From: Sorangium cellulosum So ce56
GTDB taxonomy: Bacteria; Myxococcota_A; Polyangia; Polyangiales; Polyangiaceae
Direction of reading: 5' to 3'
DNA: 64,000 nucleotides
Assembly: GCF_000067165.1 (NCBI RefSeq)
Contig: NC_010162.1
Span: 10,528,501 to 10,592,500 of the forward strand
Part shown: piece by piece, positions 50,078 to 58,397 of the stretch
How the letters are laid out: every line of letters begins with the position of its first letter
Position numbering within the stretch: position 1 is the stretch's first letter
Translations under genes and position numbers: made by a program
Notes under the pieces: model-generated
The model's input: only the letters and a program-made list of their open reading frames with translations
Database searches by the model: none
What the model was told of the DNA's origin: nothing

Positions 50078-51070
50078 TCAGATGCCGGGCGGCGTGGCGA
50101 ACTGCCCAGGGAACGGGTTCGCCTCCCGGCGGCGCTGGACCTCGTCGAACGTCCAGGGCGTCGTCCCGCGCTCGTTGAAGAGGGCCACGCCGATCACGCC
50201 GACGTTCCTCGTGTCGCCGTGCTTCTGGTTCGCATAGGAGCCGCGGACCGAGCCGAAGCGGAACGCGGCGACCGTGTCGACGGACTGGCGGAAGCCGTCG
50301 ATCTCGAGCTCGCCGTGGGGCTCGATCAGGTAACCGCGCTTGCTGAACGTCGCGGCCTGGCCGTCCATGACGTCGAGGCCGTCGACGGAGACGACGCACT
50401 CGATCCGGGTCGGCGTGAGGTTGCGCAGCACGATGCTGTAGCGCTGGCCGGCCTCGCCGATGACGTGGCTCTTCTCGCCGGCGACGAAGCCGCTCAGGAA
50501 GCCGCCGCCGTCGCCGCGGAGCCCGACCGCGACGGCGCCGCCCGCCAAGGTGAACGCCTGCGGCGACGTGCGGCGGAAGCCGGACGCGCTCGCCATGGCG
50601 CGGGCGCCCTCGGCGTCGTTGTAGAACAGGCTCGCGACAACGAAGGGGCGGTTGACGTCGGCCCGGACGAACGGCGCGGTCGAGATGCGCGACACGCGCG
50701 TCTCCCCCCACTCGGTGCCGAGGCCCGGGCGATCGATGGGCTCCGGCGCGACCTGGCTGCTCGGCGCCTTGCGCGCGGCCCCCTCGGAGCGCGAGGCGCC
50801 GCCCGTGGCGGAGGGCCGCTCGATCTCGGCCGAAGGCGCCGCGGGCGAGGCGTCGATCGACGGCGGCGCGGCGGGCGCGCCCGGCTCGTCGAACGCGGCG
50901 CCGTCCTGGAACCCCTGTGCGCTGGAGGGCTCGGGAGCGCCCGTGATCGCGCGTCCCCCCTTTGCCGTGGAGTCCGCCGGCCGGGCCGCTGTGCTGCCGC
51001 CGCAGCCGGCGGCGCCCGCGAGGAGCGATATCGCCAAACAAGCCAGCCCGATTCGTCGCATCCGGTTCAT
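50078..51070 (-). CDS. Hypothetical lipoprotein
   Basis: 330 residues. ATG 51070 follows GGAGGGACC. The lipobox is LLAGAAGC. A linker of about 90 residues rich in Ala/Ser/Pro leads to a beta-rich C-terminal domain (FVVASLFYNDAEGARAMASA; KSHVIGEAGQRYSIVLRNLT; ECVVSVDGLDVMDGQAATFS; GYLIEPHGELEIDGFRQSVD) with VAAFRFGSVRGSYANQKHGD near the end. This resembles bacterial surface-binding or carbohydrate-associated domains, but no family was recognised. It sits 52 bp after the kinase pair in the same direction and could be a downstream target or partner. Confidence 0.65.
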   Translation of the reverse strand: MNRMRRIGLACLAISLLAGAAGCGGSTAARPADSTAKGGRAITGAPEPSSAQGFQDGAAFDEPGAPAAPPSIDASPAAPSAEIERPSATGGASRSEGAARKAPSSQVAPEPIDRPGLGTEWGETRVSRISTAPFVRADVNRPFVVASLFYNDAEGARAMASASGFRRTSPQAFTLAGGAVAVGLRGDGGGFLSGFVAGEKSHVIGEAGQRYSIVLRNLTPTRIECVVSVDGLDVMDGQAATFSKRGYLIEPHGELEIDGFRQSVDTVAAFRFGSVRGSYANQKHGDTRNVGVIGVALFNERGTTPWTFDEVQRRREANPFPGQFATPPGI

Positions 51071-51122
51071 GGTCCCTCCACTCCGCATTTGCGGTGTCGA
51101 CCAGAGAACGGGCGCGGCGAGG

Positions 51123-52529
51123 CTACCTTACAGCCGAGCGCGCCTGCGCCCCGGCGTGCGCGGACGGCGGCGCGGGCGCGGGGTGCTCGCTGGCCGCGAT
51201 CCAGCGCTGCGCCAGCGCGAGCCCGAGCGCGGCCGACGCGACGGCGAGCGCGCAGACGGCGAGCGCGGAGGCGCGCGACGCCGCACGGGCGACGGGCCGC
51301 GCCGGAGGTGCGCGCCGCGTCGAGCGCGCCCTCGGGCGGCGCGAGAGGCGCGCGGCGCCGGCCGACGCGGCGAGCAGCGGTCGGCGCTGCGCCTCGGCGG
51401 ATGCCGAGTCGCACGCAGGCGTGCAGGCCGCGACGGCGTCGGCCGCGGTCGGGGTGAGCGCGGTCGCGCTGACCACCAGCCCGGCGCTCGACTGCGATCC
51501 GTCGTGCAACCGGACGTGCACTCGGCGCACAGCGGCTTCCATGTCGGCGGCCGTCTGGAAGCGATGCTCGGGCGCCTTCGCGATCGCGCGCAGGATCAGC
51601 CGCTCGAGCGCCGCCGGGATCGGCTGCGGCGCGAAGCGCGAGGGAGGAGGAGGCTCCTGCTCGCAGTGAGCGAAGCGGAGCGCGTCGCCCCGGCCGCGCA
51701 GCTCGTCGAAGGGGCCTCGCCCGGCGACGAGCTCGTAGAGGACGAGCCCCATCGCATAGATGTCCGCGCGCGGATCGATCGGCTGGGCGGCGCACTGCTC
51801 GGGCGCCATCGTCCTGGGTGTGCCGATGACGGCGTCCGGGGCGGTCAGCGAGGCGCTGGCGTGGAGGAGCTTCGCGACGCCGAAGTCGAGCACCTTGAGC
51901 GTGCCGTCGTCGCAGAGGAACAGGTTCTCGAGCTTGAGATCGCGGTGGACGATGCCCGCCGCGTGCGCGAGCGACAGCGCGGACAGGGCCTGCAGGACCA
52001 GGTCGAGCGCGGTCGGGACCGCGACCACGCCGAGGCGCGCGAGCTCGGTCCGGAGATCGCGCCCCTCGAGGAGCTCCATCGCAAAGTAGGGGCGGCCACC
52101 GTCGGTGACGCCGAGGTCGAACACGTCGGGGAGACCCGGGTGGCGCAGGCGGGCGATCGAGCGCGCCTCGGCGCGCAGGCGCGCCGAGAGATCGCTGCGG
52201 CCCGCGTGGCTGCGGTGCAGCACCTTCACCGCGAACCGGCGGCCGAGCGCCCGGTGCTCGACCTCGTACACCTCGCCCATGCCGCCCTGACCGAGCAGGC
52301 GCAGCACGACATACGGTGTGCCGGGGAGCGGCTCCCCCTCACCCGGCGCGCGGAGCGGCCACGCGCCTTCGGACGGCTCGCCCTCGCCCGGCGCGCGGAG
52401 CGACCGCGCGAAAGGCGCCCTCGGCGCGAGCGACACCCCGCGCGCGAAAGGCGCCCTCGGCGCGAGCGACACCCCGCGCGCGTAGAGCAGCGTGCGCGCC
52501 CCGGAGCACTCGGCGGACGCGCCGCTCAT
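51123..52529 (-). CDS. Hanks-type Ser/Thr protein kinase B with C-terminal membrane helix
   Basis: 468 residues, start overlapping the previous stop (ATGA). The first 68 residues are low-complexity with two tandem GVSLAPRAPFAR units and two LRAPGEGEP units. Kinase domain: GQGGMGEVYEV, AVKVL (Lys102), ELLEGRDLRTEL, HAAGIVHRDLKLENLF, LKVLDFGVAK, GTPRTMAPEQC and DIYAMGLVLYELVAG, all catalytic residues present. After a Pro/Ala/Arg linker a single membrane helix (ASALAVCALAVASAALGLAL) and a short Pro-rich tail follow. Membrane-anchored signalling kinase, substrate unknown. It shares a transcript with kinase A. Confidence 0.92.
   Translation of the reverse strand: MSGASAECSGARTLLYARGVSLAPRAPFARGVSLAPRAPFARSLRAPGEGEPSEGAWPLRAPGEGEPLPGTPYVVLRLLGQGGMGEVYEVEHRALGRRFAVKVLHRSHAGRSDLSARLRAEARSIARLRHPGLPDVFDLGVTDGGRPYFAMELLEGRDLRTELARLGVVAVPTALDLVLQALSALSLAHAAGIVHRDLKLENLFLCDDGTLKVLDFGVAKLLHASASLTAPDAVIGTPRTMAPEQCAAQPIDPRADIYAMGLVLYELVAGRGPFDELRGRGDALRFAHCEQEPPPPSRFAPQPIPAALERLILRAIAKAPEHRFQTAADMEAAVRRVHVRLHDGSQSSAGLVVSATALTPTAADAVAACTPACDSASAEAQRRPLLAASAGAARLSRRPRARSTRRAPPARPVARAASRASALAVCALAVASAALGLALAQRWIAASEHPAPAPPSAHAGAQARSAVR
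52405..52476. repeat. 36-bp tandem duplication in kinase B
   Basis: Two identical 36-bp units (52405-52440 and 52441-52476; each starts CGCGCGAAAGGCGCCCTCGG on the plus strand) encode the GVSLAPRAPFAR repeat at the kinase B N-terminus. The perfect identity implies recent slippage, and flanking partial copies encode the LRAPGEGEP repeats. Confidence 0.8.
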
Positions 52530-53518
52530 CGCGCCTCTCCGACCGCGAGGTGCGCCCGCGCGCTGCGCTCGCCGTCCGGCGGCGCGGCGCGCCCCGCCCC
52601 GCCGTGGGCCGGCGTCTCCCTGCCCCCACCTTCGCCCAGCGCCTCCGCGAGCGCGGCGGCCATCGCGTCCGCCGTCTGCCAGCGGAGCCCCGGATCCTTC
52701 TCGAGCGCGCGCGCGACGGCATGATCGAGCGCCGGAGGCACCCAGAGGAGCGAGCGAAGCCGCGGCGCCGGTGTGTTGAGGTGCGCCCGCATCACCGCCA
52801 TCGAGTCGACCACCGGAAACGGGCCGCGCCCGGTGATCGCCTCGAAGAGCAGGAGGCCCACCGCGTACACGTCCGTGCGAGCGTCGACCTCCTCGCCGCG
52901 GATCTGCTCGGGCGACAGGTAGCGCGGCGTGCCGAGGACGTTCGAGCCCGTCGACGGCTCCAGCCCCTCGCGGCTCACCTTCGCGATGCCGAAGTCGATG
53001 AGCACGGCGTGCTCGGCCTCGGGCACACCGGGCGCGCTCTCCAGATCGGCAACGCCTTGCTCGGCGCAGCTCGCTTGCGCGAGGAAGACGTTCGCCGGCT
53101 TGATGTCGCGGTGGACGATGCCAGCGCGGTGCGTCGCCGCGAGCCCGCCGAGCACCTGGATGGCGATGTGCACGGCGGTGGGCGTCGCGAGCGGCCCGCG
53201 CGCGTCGAGCCGCTCGCGCATCGTCTCGCCGAAGAGGCGCGGCATGACGAGGAAGGGCCGGCCGTCGCTCGTCACGCCGACCTCCTCGACCTTCACGATG
53301 TGGGGATGGTTCAGCGCGGAGAGAGCGCGCCCCTCCTGGACCAGGCGCGCTCCGATCTCGCTCGACCCCTCGTGCATGGCGCGGAGCAGCTTGAGCGCGC
53401 GCAGCTGGCCGCGGCGCCCGGTCACCTCGAAGACCTCCGAGCACGAGCCTGCCCCGATCCGACGGAGCACGCGGTACGAAGTCCCCGGCAGCGGCTGTCC
53501 GTCTTTCTTTTGCACCAT
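52526..53518 (-). CDS. Hanks-type Ser/Thr protein kinase A, soluble
   Basis: 330 residues. ATG 53518 has GGGAGG upstream. The kinase domain fills most of the chain: P-loop IGAGSCSEVFEV, where the third conserved Gly is replaced by Glu-Val context, Lys43 (LRALKLL), HRAGIVHRDIKPANVFL, VLIDFGIAKV, GTPRYLSPEQIRGEEV and DVYAVGLLLFEAITG. The C-terminal 35 residues are Gly/Pro-rich. No membrane helix. It should be active despite the altered glycine loop. It is coupled to kinase B, possibly as a regulator in a cascade. Confidence 0.92.
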   Translation of the reverse strand: MVQKKDGQPLPGTSYRVLRRIGAGSCSEVFEVTGRRGQLRALKLLRAMHEGSSEIGARLVQEGRALSALNHPHIVKVEEVGVTSDGRPFLVMPRLFGETMRERLDARGPLATPTAVHIAIQVLGGLAATHRAGIVHRDIKPANVFLAQASCAEQGVADLESAPGVPEAEHAVLIDFGIAKVSREGLEPSTGSNVLGTPRYLSPEQIRGEEVDARTDVYAVGLLLFEAITGRGPFPVVDSMAVMRAHLNTPAPRLRSLLWVPPALDHAVARALEKDPGLRWQTADAMAAALAEALGEGGGRETPAHGGAGRAAPPDGERSARAHLAVGEAR

Positions 53519-53709
53519 GTCCGTCGACCTCCCTCGCGGGGGCGCGCGGCGGAGCGCCGGCGCCTTCGTTCGGGAAGGGAATCGTCGCTCTCGTGGCGGA
53601 AGTTGCGCGAACAAACCGCTCAGACCATCAAAAAACGCGCAATCAACGGATGTGCAGTGGGGCGCGCTGCCAGCCGTTCAGGGCTGTACAAGGGGCGCGC
53701 GGCCTTCGC

Positions 53710-55095
53710 TCAGTGATAGAGGAACCACCGGACGCCCGGCTTGATCTCCATATGGTAATGGTCGGCGTGCGCCGCATTGAAATTGGGCGTCAGCACGTAG
53801 GTAAAAATCCCGAGGTCCGCCGCTTCGCACACGATGGACCGGAGCTCGCGCGCCTCGGGGAGCTCGGGCTGGGGCACCCCCTCACCGCAGGTCTTGTCCC
53901 CGATGCGGCCGTGGAAGTGGCGCGCGACGCTGATCCAGGTGCCGTCGCGCTTCTTGAGCGCACCGACGTCGATGGCCAGGCCGGCGGGGTGCCGCGTGCC
54001 CGGCGGAGCCCACGTGCCGCGGGGCTTCTGCCCTGCATCGCTGCGCAGCGCGACGTCGCCGCGGTGCTTGACCGGAGACGTTGTCGCCCGGGTCGGCCCC
54101 GCGGCTTTGCGCCGAGCAGCGCGGCGCGCTCCAGCCTTGCCGGCGTCCTTCTTGGCCGGCCCGCTGCGCGCAGCGATCGTCCGCGTCCGCTGGCCAGGAG
54201 CCTTGGAAGCGGCGCCTGGATCGGCTTCCAGGGCGGCCTTCTCCTTCGGCGCGACCCCCGCTGCGGCCTTCTCCTTCGGCGCCGCCCCCGCTGCGGCCTT
54301 CTCCTTCGGCGCCGCCCCCGCTGCGGCCTTCTCCTTCGGCGCCGCCCCCGCTGCGGCCTTCTCCTTCGGCGCCGCCCCCGCTGCGGCCCTCGCCTTCGGC
54401 GCGGCCTCCGCGGATCCCTTCTCCTTCGGCGTGGCCGCCGCTGCACCCTTCTCCTTCAGGCGTCGCGGCCGCTCCTCAGGTGCCTTGGACGTCCCATCGA
54501 GCGCGCCCTTCTTGCCGAGCTCCGCCGGCGGCGCAGGCTCGACCGGCGAGGCCTGCCTCGTCGATTCCTCGCGGGCAGCGCCGTCCGCGGCCGCTGCCCG
54601 TTGCACGGCGCTGTCAGCGGCCTTGGCATGAGCGATCGGGTGCCCGTGCTCTCCGTCGCCGTCCACACCCTCGCGGCCGCGCATCGGCACGTTGGGTCGA
54701 TACATCGTGTAATGGACGACCTCGTCGATATCGTGCCTCGAGAGCACGGCCGCGAAATCGTCGAGGGCGAGCGCGAGGCGCGCGTCCAGGATCTCGAACA
54801 TGCTCGTCACGCGCTGCTCGGGCGGGAGCACCGAATGAAAGTTCACGCCGTTCAGCCGACCCGTGAGCCGGATCGGAGCGCGCACCCCAGGCGCGTGGTC
54901 GACCTTGAGGTACAGGATCTTCCGCCGATCCAGCTCCGCCAGCGCCTCCTCGTTCGTCATGTTGGCGTAGCGGTACGCCGGAGACGCCTCGGCGACGCTC
55001 GCCTCCGGCGTCATGAGGAACGGCGACGCGGCCGACGCGGGCGCCGGAGCGAGCGTCGCGACGGACGCAAGCAGCGCGCAGGCCAACGGCTTCAT
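53710..55095 (-). CDS. Secreted extensin-like D,D-peptidase-type protein with repeat linker
   Basis: 461 residues. Signal peptide (ACALLASVATLAPAPASA). An N-terminal globular region (MTNEEALAELDRRKILYLKV; RLTGRLNGVNFHSVLPPEQR) leads to about 150 residues of Ala/Lys/Pro/Glu with seven decads of the AAPKEKAAAG type (positions 54241-54450). The C-terminal 130 residues match the extensin-like/VanY-DacA fold: RHPAGLAIDVGALKKRDGTW, then HADHYHMEI, with the His/Asp/His zinc triad. Such enzymes trim peptidoglycan stem peptides or associated polymers. The long charged linker could span the envelope. Confidence 0.75.
   Translation of the reverse strand: MKPLACALLASVATLAPAPASAASPFLMTPEASVAEASPAYRYANMTNEEALAELDRRKILYLKVDHAPGVRAPIRLTGRLNGVNFHSVLPPEQRVTSMFEILDARLALALDDFAAVLSRHDIDEVVHYTMYRPNVPMRGREGVDGDGEHGHPIAHAKAADSAVQRAAAADGAAREESTRQASPVEPAPPAELGKKGALDGTSKAPEERPRRLKEKGAAAATPKEKGSAEAAPKARAAAGAAPKEKAAAGAAPKEKAAAGAAPKEKAAAGAAPKEKAAAGVAPKEKAALEADPGAASKAPGQRTRTIAARSGPAKKDAGKAGARRAARRKAAGPTRATTSPVKHRGDVALRSDAGQKPRGTWAPPGTRHPAGLAIDVGALKKRDGTWISVARHFHGRIGDKTCGEGVPQPELPEARELRSIVCEAADLGIFTYVLTPNFNAAHADHYHMEIKPGVRWFLYH
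54241..54450. repeat. 30-bp tandem repeat in the extensin-like gene
   Basis: Seven 30-bp units encode AAGAAPKEKA. The central four, beginning CTCCTTCGGCGCCGCCCCCG on the plus strand, are nearly identical; the outer ones have diverged. The region lengthens or shortens by unit steps without shifting frame. Confidence 0.85.
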
Positions 55096-55525
55096 CAGAC
55101 AGCGAAGTCGGGAAAACGCCACAGCGGCCGCACTCTAACGTGGCCGGGCTGGAAGGCTAGAAAATGGGCGGTGGCTGGACCCGTGTGCAGCCCCCGAATC
55201 GCGCCGCCCCGAGCGCTGACCATCGCGGAGGGACATCGTGGCGGCTAGGCTGAGCGCGCGCGGCCGCGATCCCTGATCGCCGCGATCCCCGCGTACGCCC
55301 CCGCACCGCGCGCTCCCCTCCGCGACGAACACGCCTTGCAGCCGCCCACACCCATCGAACCGAGCCGAGACGCCAGCGCACCTGCCGGCGACGAGACACC
55401 TGGCGCGCCGGCAGACGCGAACGCCGCGAACGCCGCGCACGCGAGCGGCGAGGGGCGCGCGCGCCCGCGGCCGCCCGAGCCGACCGCGGCGCGCGCTCCT
55501 CGCCGCTGGCATCACGACCGCCGCC
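55096..55525. other. Gap upstream of the CPBP protease, with a candidate extra N-terminus
   Basis: 430 bp. From TTG 55336 one frame reads a plausible polar N-terminus (QPPTPIEPSRDASAPAGDET, then APADANAANAAHASGEGRAR) up to about 55495, then degenerates. The frame of the protease gene upstream of its GTG (ALLAAGITTAAVTAV) is hydrophobic but has no start. A one-base shift near 55490-55500 would fuse them. The first 240 bp show no gene. Confidence 0.4.
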
Positions 55526-56167
55526 GTGACGGCGGTGTCCTACGCCGCGCCGAAGAGCTACGCCGGCACGCTCGTCGGCCTCACGTTCTTCGCGGCGACG
55601 TCCTGGCTCGTGCTGAGGTACGACGAGTCGACGATCCGCGCCCACGGCCTGTCCCTCGGAGGGCTCCTCGAGCCCGTGCCGCTGTCGGCGAGGCGCCTCG
55701 CCCGCGCCGCGCTCCACGCCGTCGCCTGGGCGACGCTGGTCGCCACGATCGTCTTCCCGCTCTTCTGGCTGGGCTACCGGCTGTACTGGGGCGCGACCTC
55801 GCCGTTCGTGCTGCGCCCGCCGCCCTCGCTCGCCGACGAGATCGCCGCGCAGCTGCTCGTTGTCGCGCTGCCCGAGGAGGCGTTCTTCCGGGGCTACCTC
55901 CAGAGCGCCCTCGACCGCGTCTTCCCGCCGCGATTCCGCGTCGCCGGCGCGACGCTCGGCCCGGCGTGGCTCCTCTCGTCGGCGATCTTCGCGATCGGCC
56001 ACGTGCTCACGATCCAGCACCCGGCCCGGCTCGCCGTCTTCTTCCCCGCGCTCCTCTTCGGATGGCTGCGGGCGCGCACAGGCGGCATCGGGGCGCCGGT
56101 CGTGTTCCACGCGGCGTGCAACCTCCTCTCCCTCACCCTCGCCCGCGGCTACGGCCTGTCGCCGTGA
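55526..56167 (+). CDS. CPBP-family glutamic intramembrane protease
   Basis: 213 residues from GTG 55526; the true start may lie upstream (see the gap entry). Multi-pass membrane protein with the CPBP/CAAX-protease motifs EEAFFRGYLQSAL (catalytic Glu-Glu and Arg), FAIGHVLT (His) and VVFHAACNLLSL (His, Asn). Members in myxobacteria include myxosortases that process C-terminal sorting tags of surface proteins. The sequence is compatible, but a specific MrtX/MrtC assignment is not provable here. Other members prenyl-process or handle bacteriocins. It lies between the extensin-like and AI-2E genes. Confidence 0.75.
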   Translation: MTAVSYAAPKSYAGTLVGLTFFAATSWLVLRYDESTIRAHGLSLGGLLEPVPLSARRLARAALHAVAWATLVATIVFPLFWLGYRLYWGATSPFVLRPPPSLADEIAAQLLVVALPEEAFFRGYLQSALDRVFPPRFRVAGATLGPAWLLSSAIFAIGHVLTIQHPARLAVFFPALLFGWLRARTGGIGAPVVFHAACNLLSLTLARGYGLSP

Positions 56168-56224
56168 GCGCCTCGCTCGAGGGCGCGGACCGCGCCTCTC
56201 GCGGCGCTCCGCCGCGCCGCCGCG

Positions 56225-57355
56225 TCACACCGGCGGTCGCGACGTCGGAGGCGGTCGCGAGGCCGGCGGCGGTCGCGATGTCATCGAGGGGGGCGGCTGC
56301 GACGTGTGCGGGCCCAGCGGGAGGCCCGAACCGGAGATGCCCGCGCGCGTGTCGACCGCCCAGAGGACGATCGCGGCGACGACCGGGCCGATGAAGATCC
56401 CCGCCGCGCCGAACAGCTCGAGCCCGCCGAAGATGGCGAGGAGCGCGATGAGGGGGTGCATCCCGCCGTGCGAGCTCTGGACCCACGGCCGGATCACGTT
56501 GTCCGAGAGCCCGATGAGGACCGCCGCGGCGCACATGCCGATGCCCGCCCCGATGCGCCCGACGACGAACAGGTAGACGGCGGCCCCCAGCGTGACCGGC
56601 GTGGTGCCGATCATGGGGACGAGCGAGAGCAGCGTGGCCAGGAGGCCGAGCAGGAACGCGCCCGGCACCTTGCAGGCAAACAGCGCGATCGTCGTCAGCG
56701 TCCCCTGGACGGCCGCCGTCGCGAGCAGGCCGAGGACGGCGCCGTGCACCGTGTCCTGGATCGACGCGAAGAGGACGTCCGTCTCCTCGTTCCTGAACGG
56801 CGACTGCGTGAGCAGCCAGCGCAGCAGCAGGCCCCCGTCGCGGAGCAGGTAGTAGAGCCCGACGATGAACAGGAACGCGTCGACGATCGTCTGCGGCACC
56901 GCGGCGACCATGCCGCCCGCGAAGCCGGCGATCGAGCTGCCCACCCGCTCGAACAGGTTGCTCACGTACGTGCGGACATCGTCCCCGGACAGGCCAGCCC
57001 TGTTGAGGAGCCCCGTTATCCTCCCGTCGTTCAGGAGGCCTTCGACCCGCTCGATCGTGTTCGACCAATCCCGCGCGAAGAAGCGGCTTATCGAGGCGGA
57101 GGCCTCGATGATGATCACCGCGAGCGGGATGCACACGAGGATGATCACGCCCACCGTCGAGATCGCGGGCGCGAACTGGCGGAAGCGGCCGAGTCGAGGC
57201 GCGAGGCGGCGCTGGAGCGGGGAGACGAGGAGCGCGACCAGACCGCCGAGCAGGACGGGGACGAGCAGCCCCTTCACCATCCAGAAGAACAGAGCGATGA
57301 GCCCCGCCCGGAGGGCGAACGACAGCCATCGATCGGACTGAAAATCTTGCTGCAT
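56225..57355 (-). CDS. AI-2E family permease
   Basis: 376 residues from ATG 57355; a TTG 24 codons upstream is in frame. Eight membrane helices with the family pattern: IALFFWMVKGLLVPVLLGGL, VALLVSPLQRRL, FLFIVGLYYLLRDGG, ALFACKVPGAFLLGLLATLL, SLVPMIGTTPVTLGAAVYLF, LLAIFGGLELFGAAGIFIGP. YdgG/TqsA-type proteins export small molecules, and in other bacteria some act as Na+/H+ antiporters. The C-terminal 25 residues are a repeated SRPPP(A/T)-type tail. The substrate is unknown. Confidence 0.82.
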   Translation of the reverse strand: MQQDFQSDRWLSFALRAGLIALFFWMVKGLLVPVLLGGLVALLVSPLQRRLAPRLGRFRQFAPAISTVGVIILVCIPLAVIIIEASASISRFFARDWSNTIERVEGLLNDGRITGLLNRAGLSGDDVRTYVSNLFERVGSSIAGFAGGMVAAVPQTIVDAFLFIVGLYYLLRDGGLLLRWLLTQSPFRNEETDVLFASIQDTVHGAVLGLLATAAVQGTLTTIALFACKVPGAFLLGLLATLLSLVPMIGTTPVTLGAAVYLFVVGRIGAGIGMCAAAVLIGLSDNVIRPWVQSSHGGMHPLIALLAIFGGLELFGAAGIFIGPVVAAIVLWAVDTRAGISGSGLPLGPHTSQPPPSMTSRPPPASRPPPTSRPPV

Positions 57356-57548
57356 CGCCGGGTGCGCTCGCTCCTGCGCCGCGCTCAGCGGCCCATCGTG
57401 GGTCAAGGTAGGGTGAGCCTCCGGCAACCACCAGCGATTTCCGCGTTGCGCAAGCGCGGCGCCGCGGTTCCAGGATACAGTCAGGCTCGGCTGACGACCG
57501 CGGGGCGCACGGCCGCCTCCACAGCCGCATCAGCCGGAAGGAACGAAC

Positions 57549-58313
57549 ATGAGCACGAGCGGAGGCGGAGTTCCGCCCGGAGGCGGAGGCTGGGGCAACG
57601 CAGGCGGCGGTTGGGGGAATGGCGGCTGGGGGTCGAGCCCGCCCGGCGGCCAGGGCGTGGCGCCGGGCGGCGGAGGCGGCGCGTCCTCGGCGGGCGGAAC
57701 CCCGCCGCCCGGCGGATACCCGCCGCCGGGCGCAGGATACCCGCCGCCGGGCGCAGGATACCCGCCGCCGGGCGCAGGATGGGGCGCGCCCCCCGGCGGC
57801 TACGGCGCGCCGCCAGGAGGCGGCTGGGGCCCGCCGCCGGCTCACGGCGGCGGACCGCCTCACGGCGCCCCGGCACAGGCCTATTCCGACAAGGACCAGG
57901 CGACGGCGTTCATGCTCGCCGTGTTTCTCGGGACCTTCGGCGTCGATCGCTTCTACCTGGGTCAGACGGGGCTCGGGCTCCTCAAGCTGTTCACGTGTGG
58001 TGGCCTCGGCTTCTGGAGCCTCATCGACACGATCCTGATCGGCACCGGATCGATGCGAGACGCCCAGGGGCTCGTGCTCAGGCGCGACGCGCCCGTCGGC
58101 CACCCGACCAAGAGCCAGTCCACGCTGTTCTTGCTCTCCTATTTCCTCGGCTACTTTGGCGTAGATCGCTTTTATCTGGGACAGACCGGGCTCGGCATAG
58201 CGAAGCTCTTGACGTGCGGCGGGCTCGGCATCTGGTCGCTGATCGACATCCTCATGATCGGCATGGGCCGCTTCCGCGACGCAGAGGGCAACTCGCTGCG
58301 GTTCGAGCGCTGA
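57549..58313 (+). CDS. Double TM2-domain protein with Gly/Pro repeat N-terminus
   Basis: 254 residues. The first 110 are Gly/Pro-rich with YPPPGAG heptads (three 21-bp direct repeats near 57715-57780). Two TM2 domains follow, each with two helices and the signature FLGTFGVDRFYLGQTGLGLL or FLGYFGVDRFYLGQTGLGIA, then LFTCGGLGFWSLIDTILIGT. TM2 proteins are conserved membrane proteins of unknown biochemical role. The tandem duplication and long disordered N-terminus are unusual. It converges on the glycosidase gene at a perfect hairpin. Confidence 0.85.
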   Translation: MSTSGGGVPPGGGGWGNAGGGWGNGGWGSSPPGGQGVAPGGGGGASSAGGTPPPGGYPPPGAGYPPPGAGYPPPGAGWGAPPGGYGAPPGGGWGPPPAHGGGPPHGAPAQAYSDKDQATAFMLAVFLGTFGVDRFYLGQTGLGLLKLFTCGGLGFWSLIDTILIGTGSMRDAQGLVLRRDAPVGHPTKSQSTLFLLSYFLGYFGVDRFYLGQTGLGIAKLLTCGGLGIWSLIDILMIGMGRFRDAEGNSLRFER

Positions 58314-58369
58314 TCGAGGGGCACACCGGGTCAGGAGGGGAGCGAGCGGAGATACCGAGCCTCGCTGGC

Positions 58370-58394
58370 CGTCGCCGCGCGGCGCGCGGCGACG
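58370..58394. terminator. Perfect 10-bp hairpin between convergent genes
   Basis: CGTCGCCGCG (58370-58379) pairs with CGCGGCGACG (58385-58394) over a 5-nt loop. It lies 57 bp after the TM2 stop and 4 bp before the glycosidase stop. No T run on either strand; probably protects or terminates both messages. Confidence 0.6.
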
Positions 58395-58397
58395 GGG

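Noticed and set aside
54241..54450. CRISPR-like array
   Set aside because: Thirty-bp units are contiguous with no spacers and encode an in-frame decapeptide repeat.
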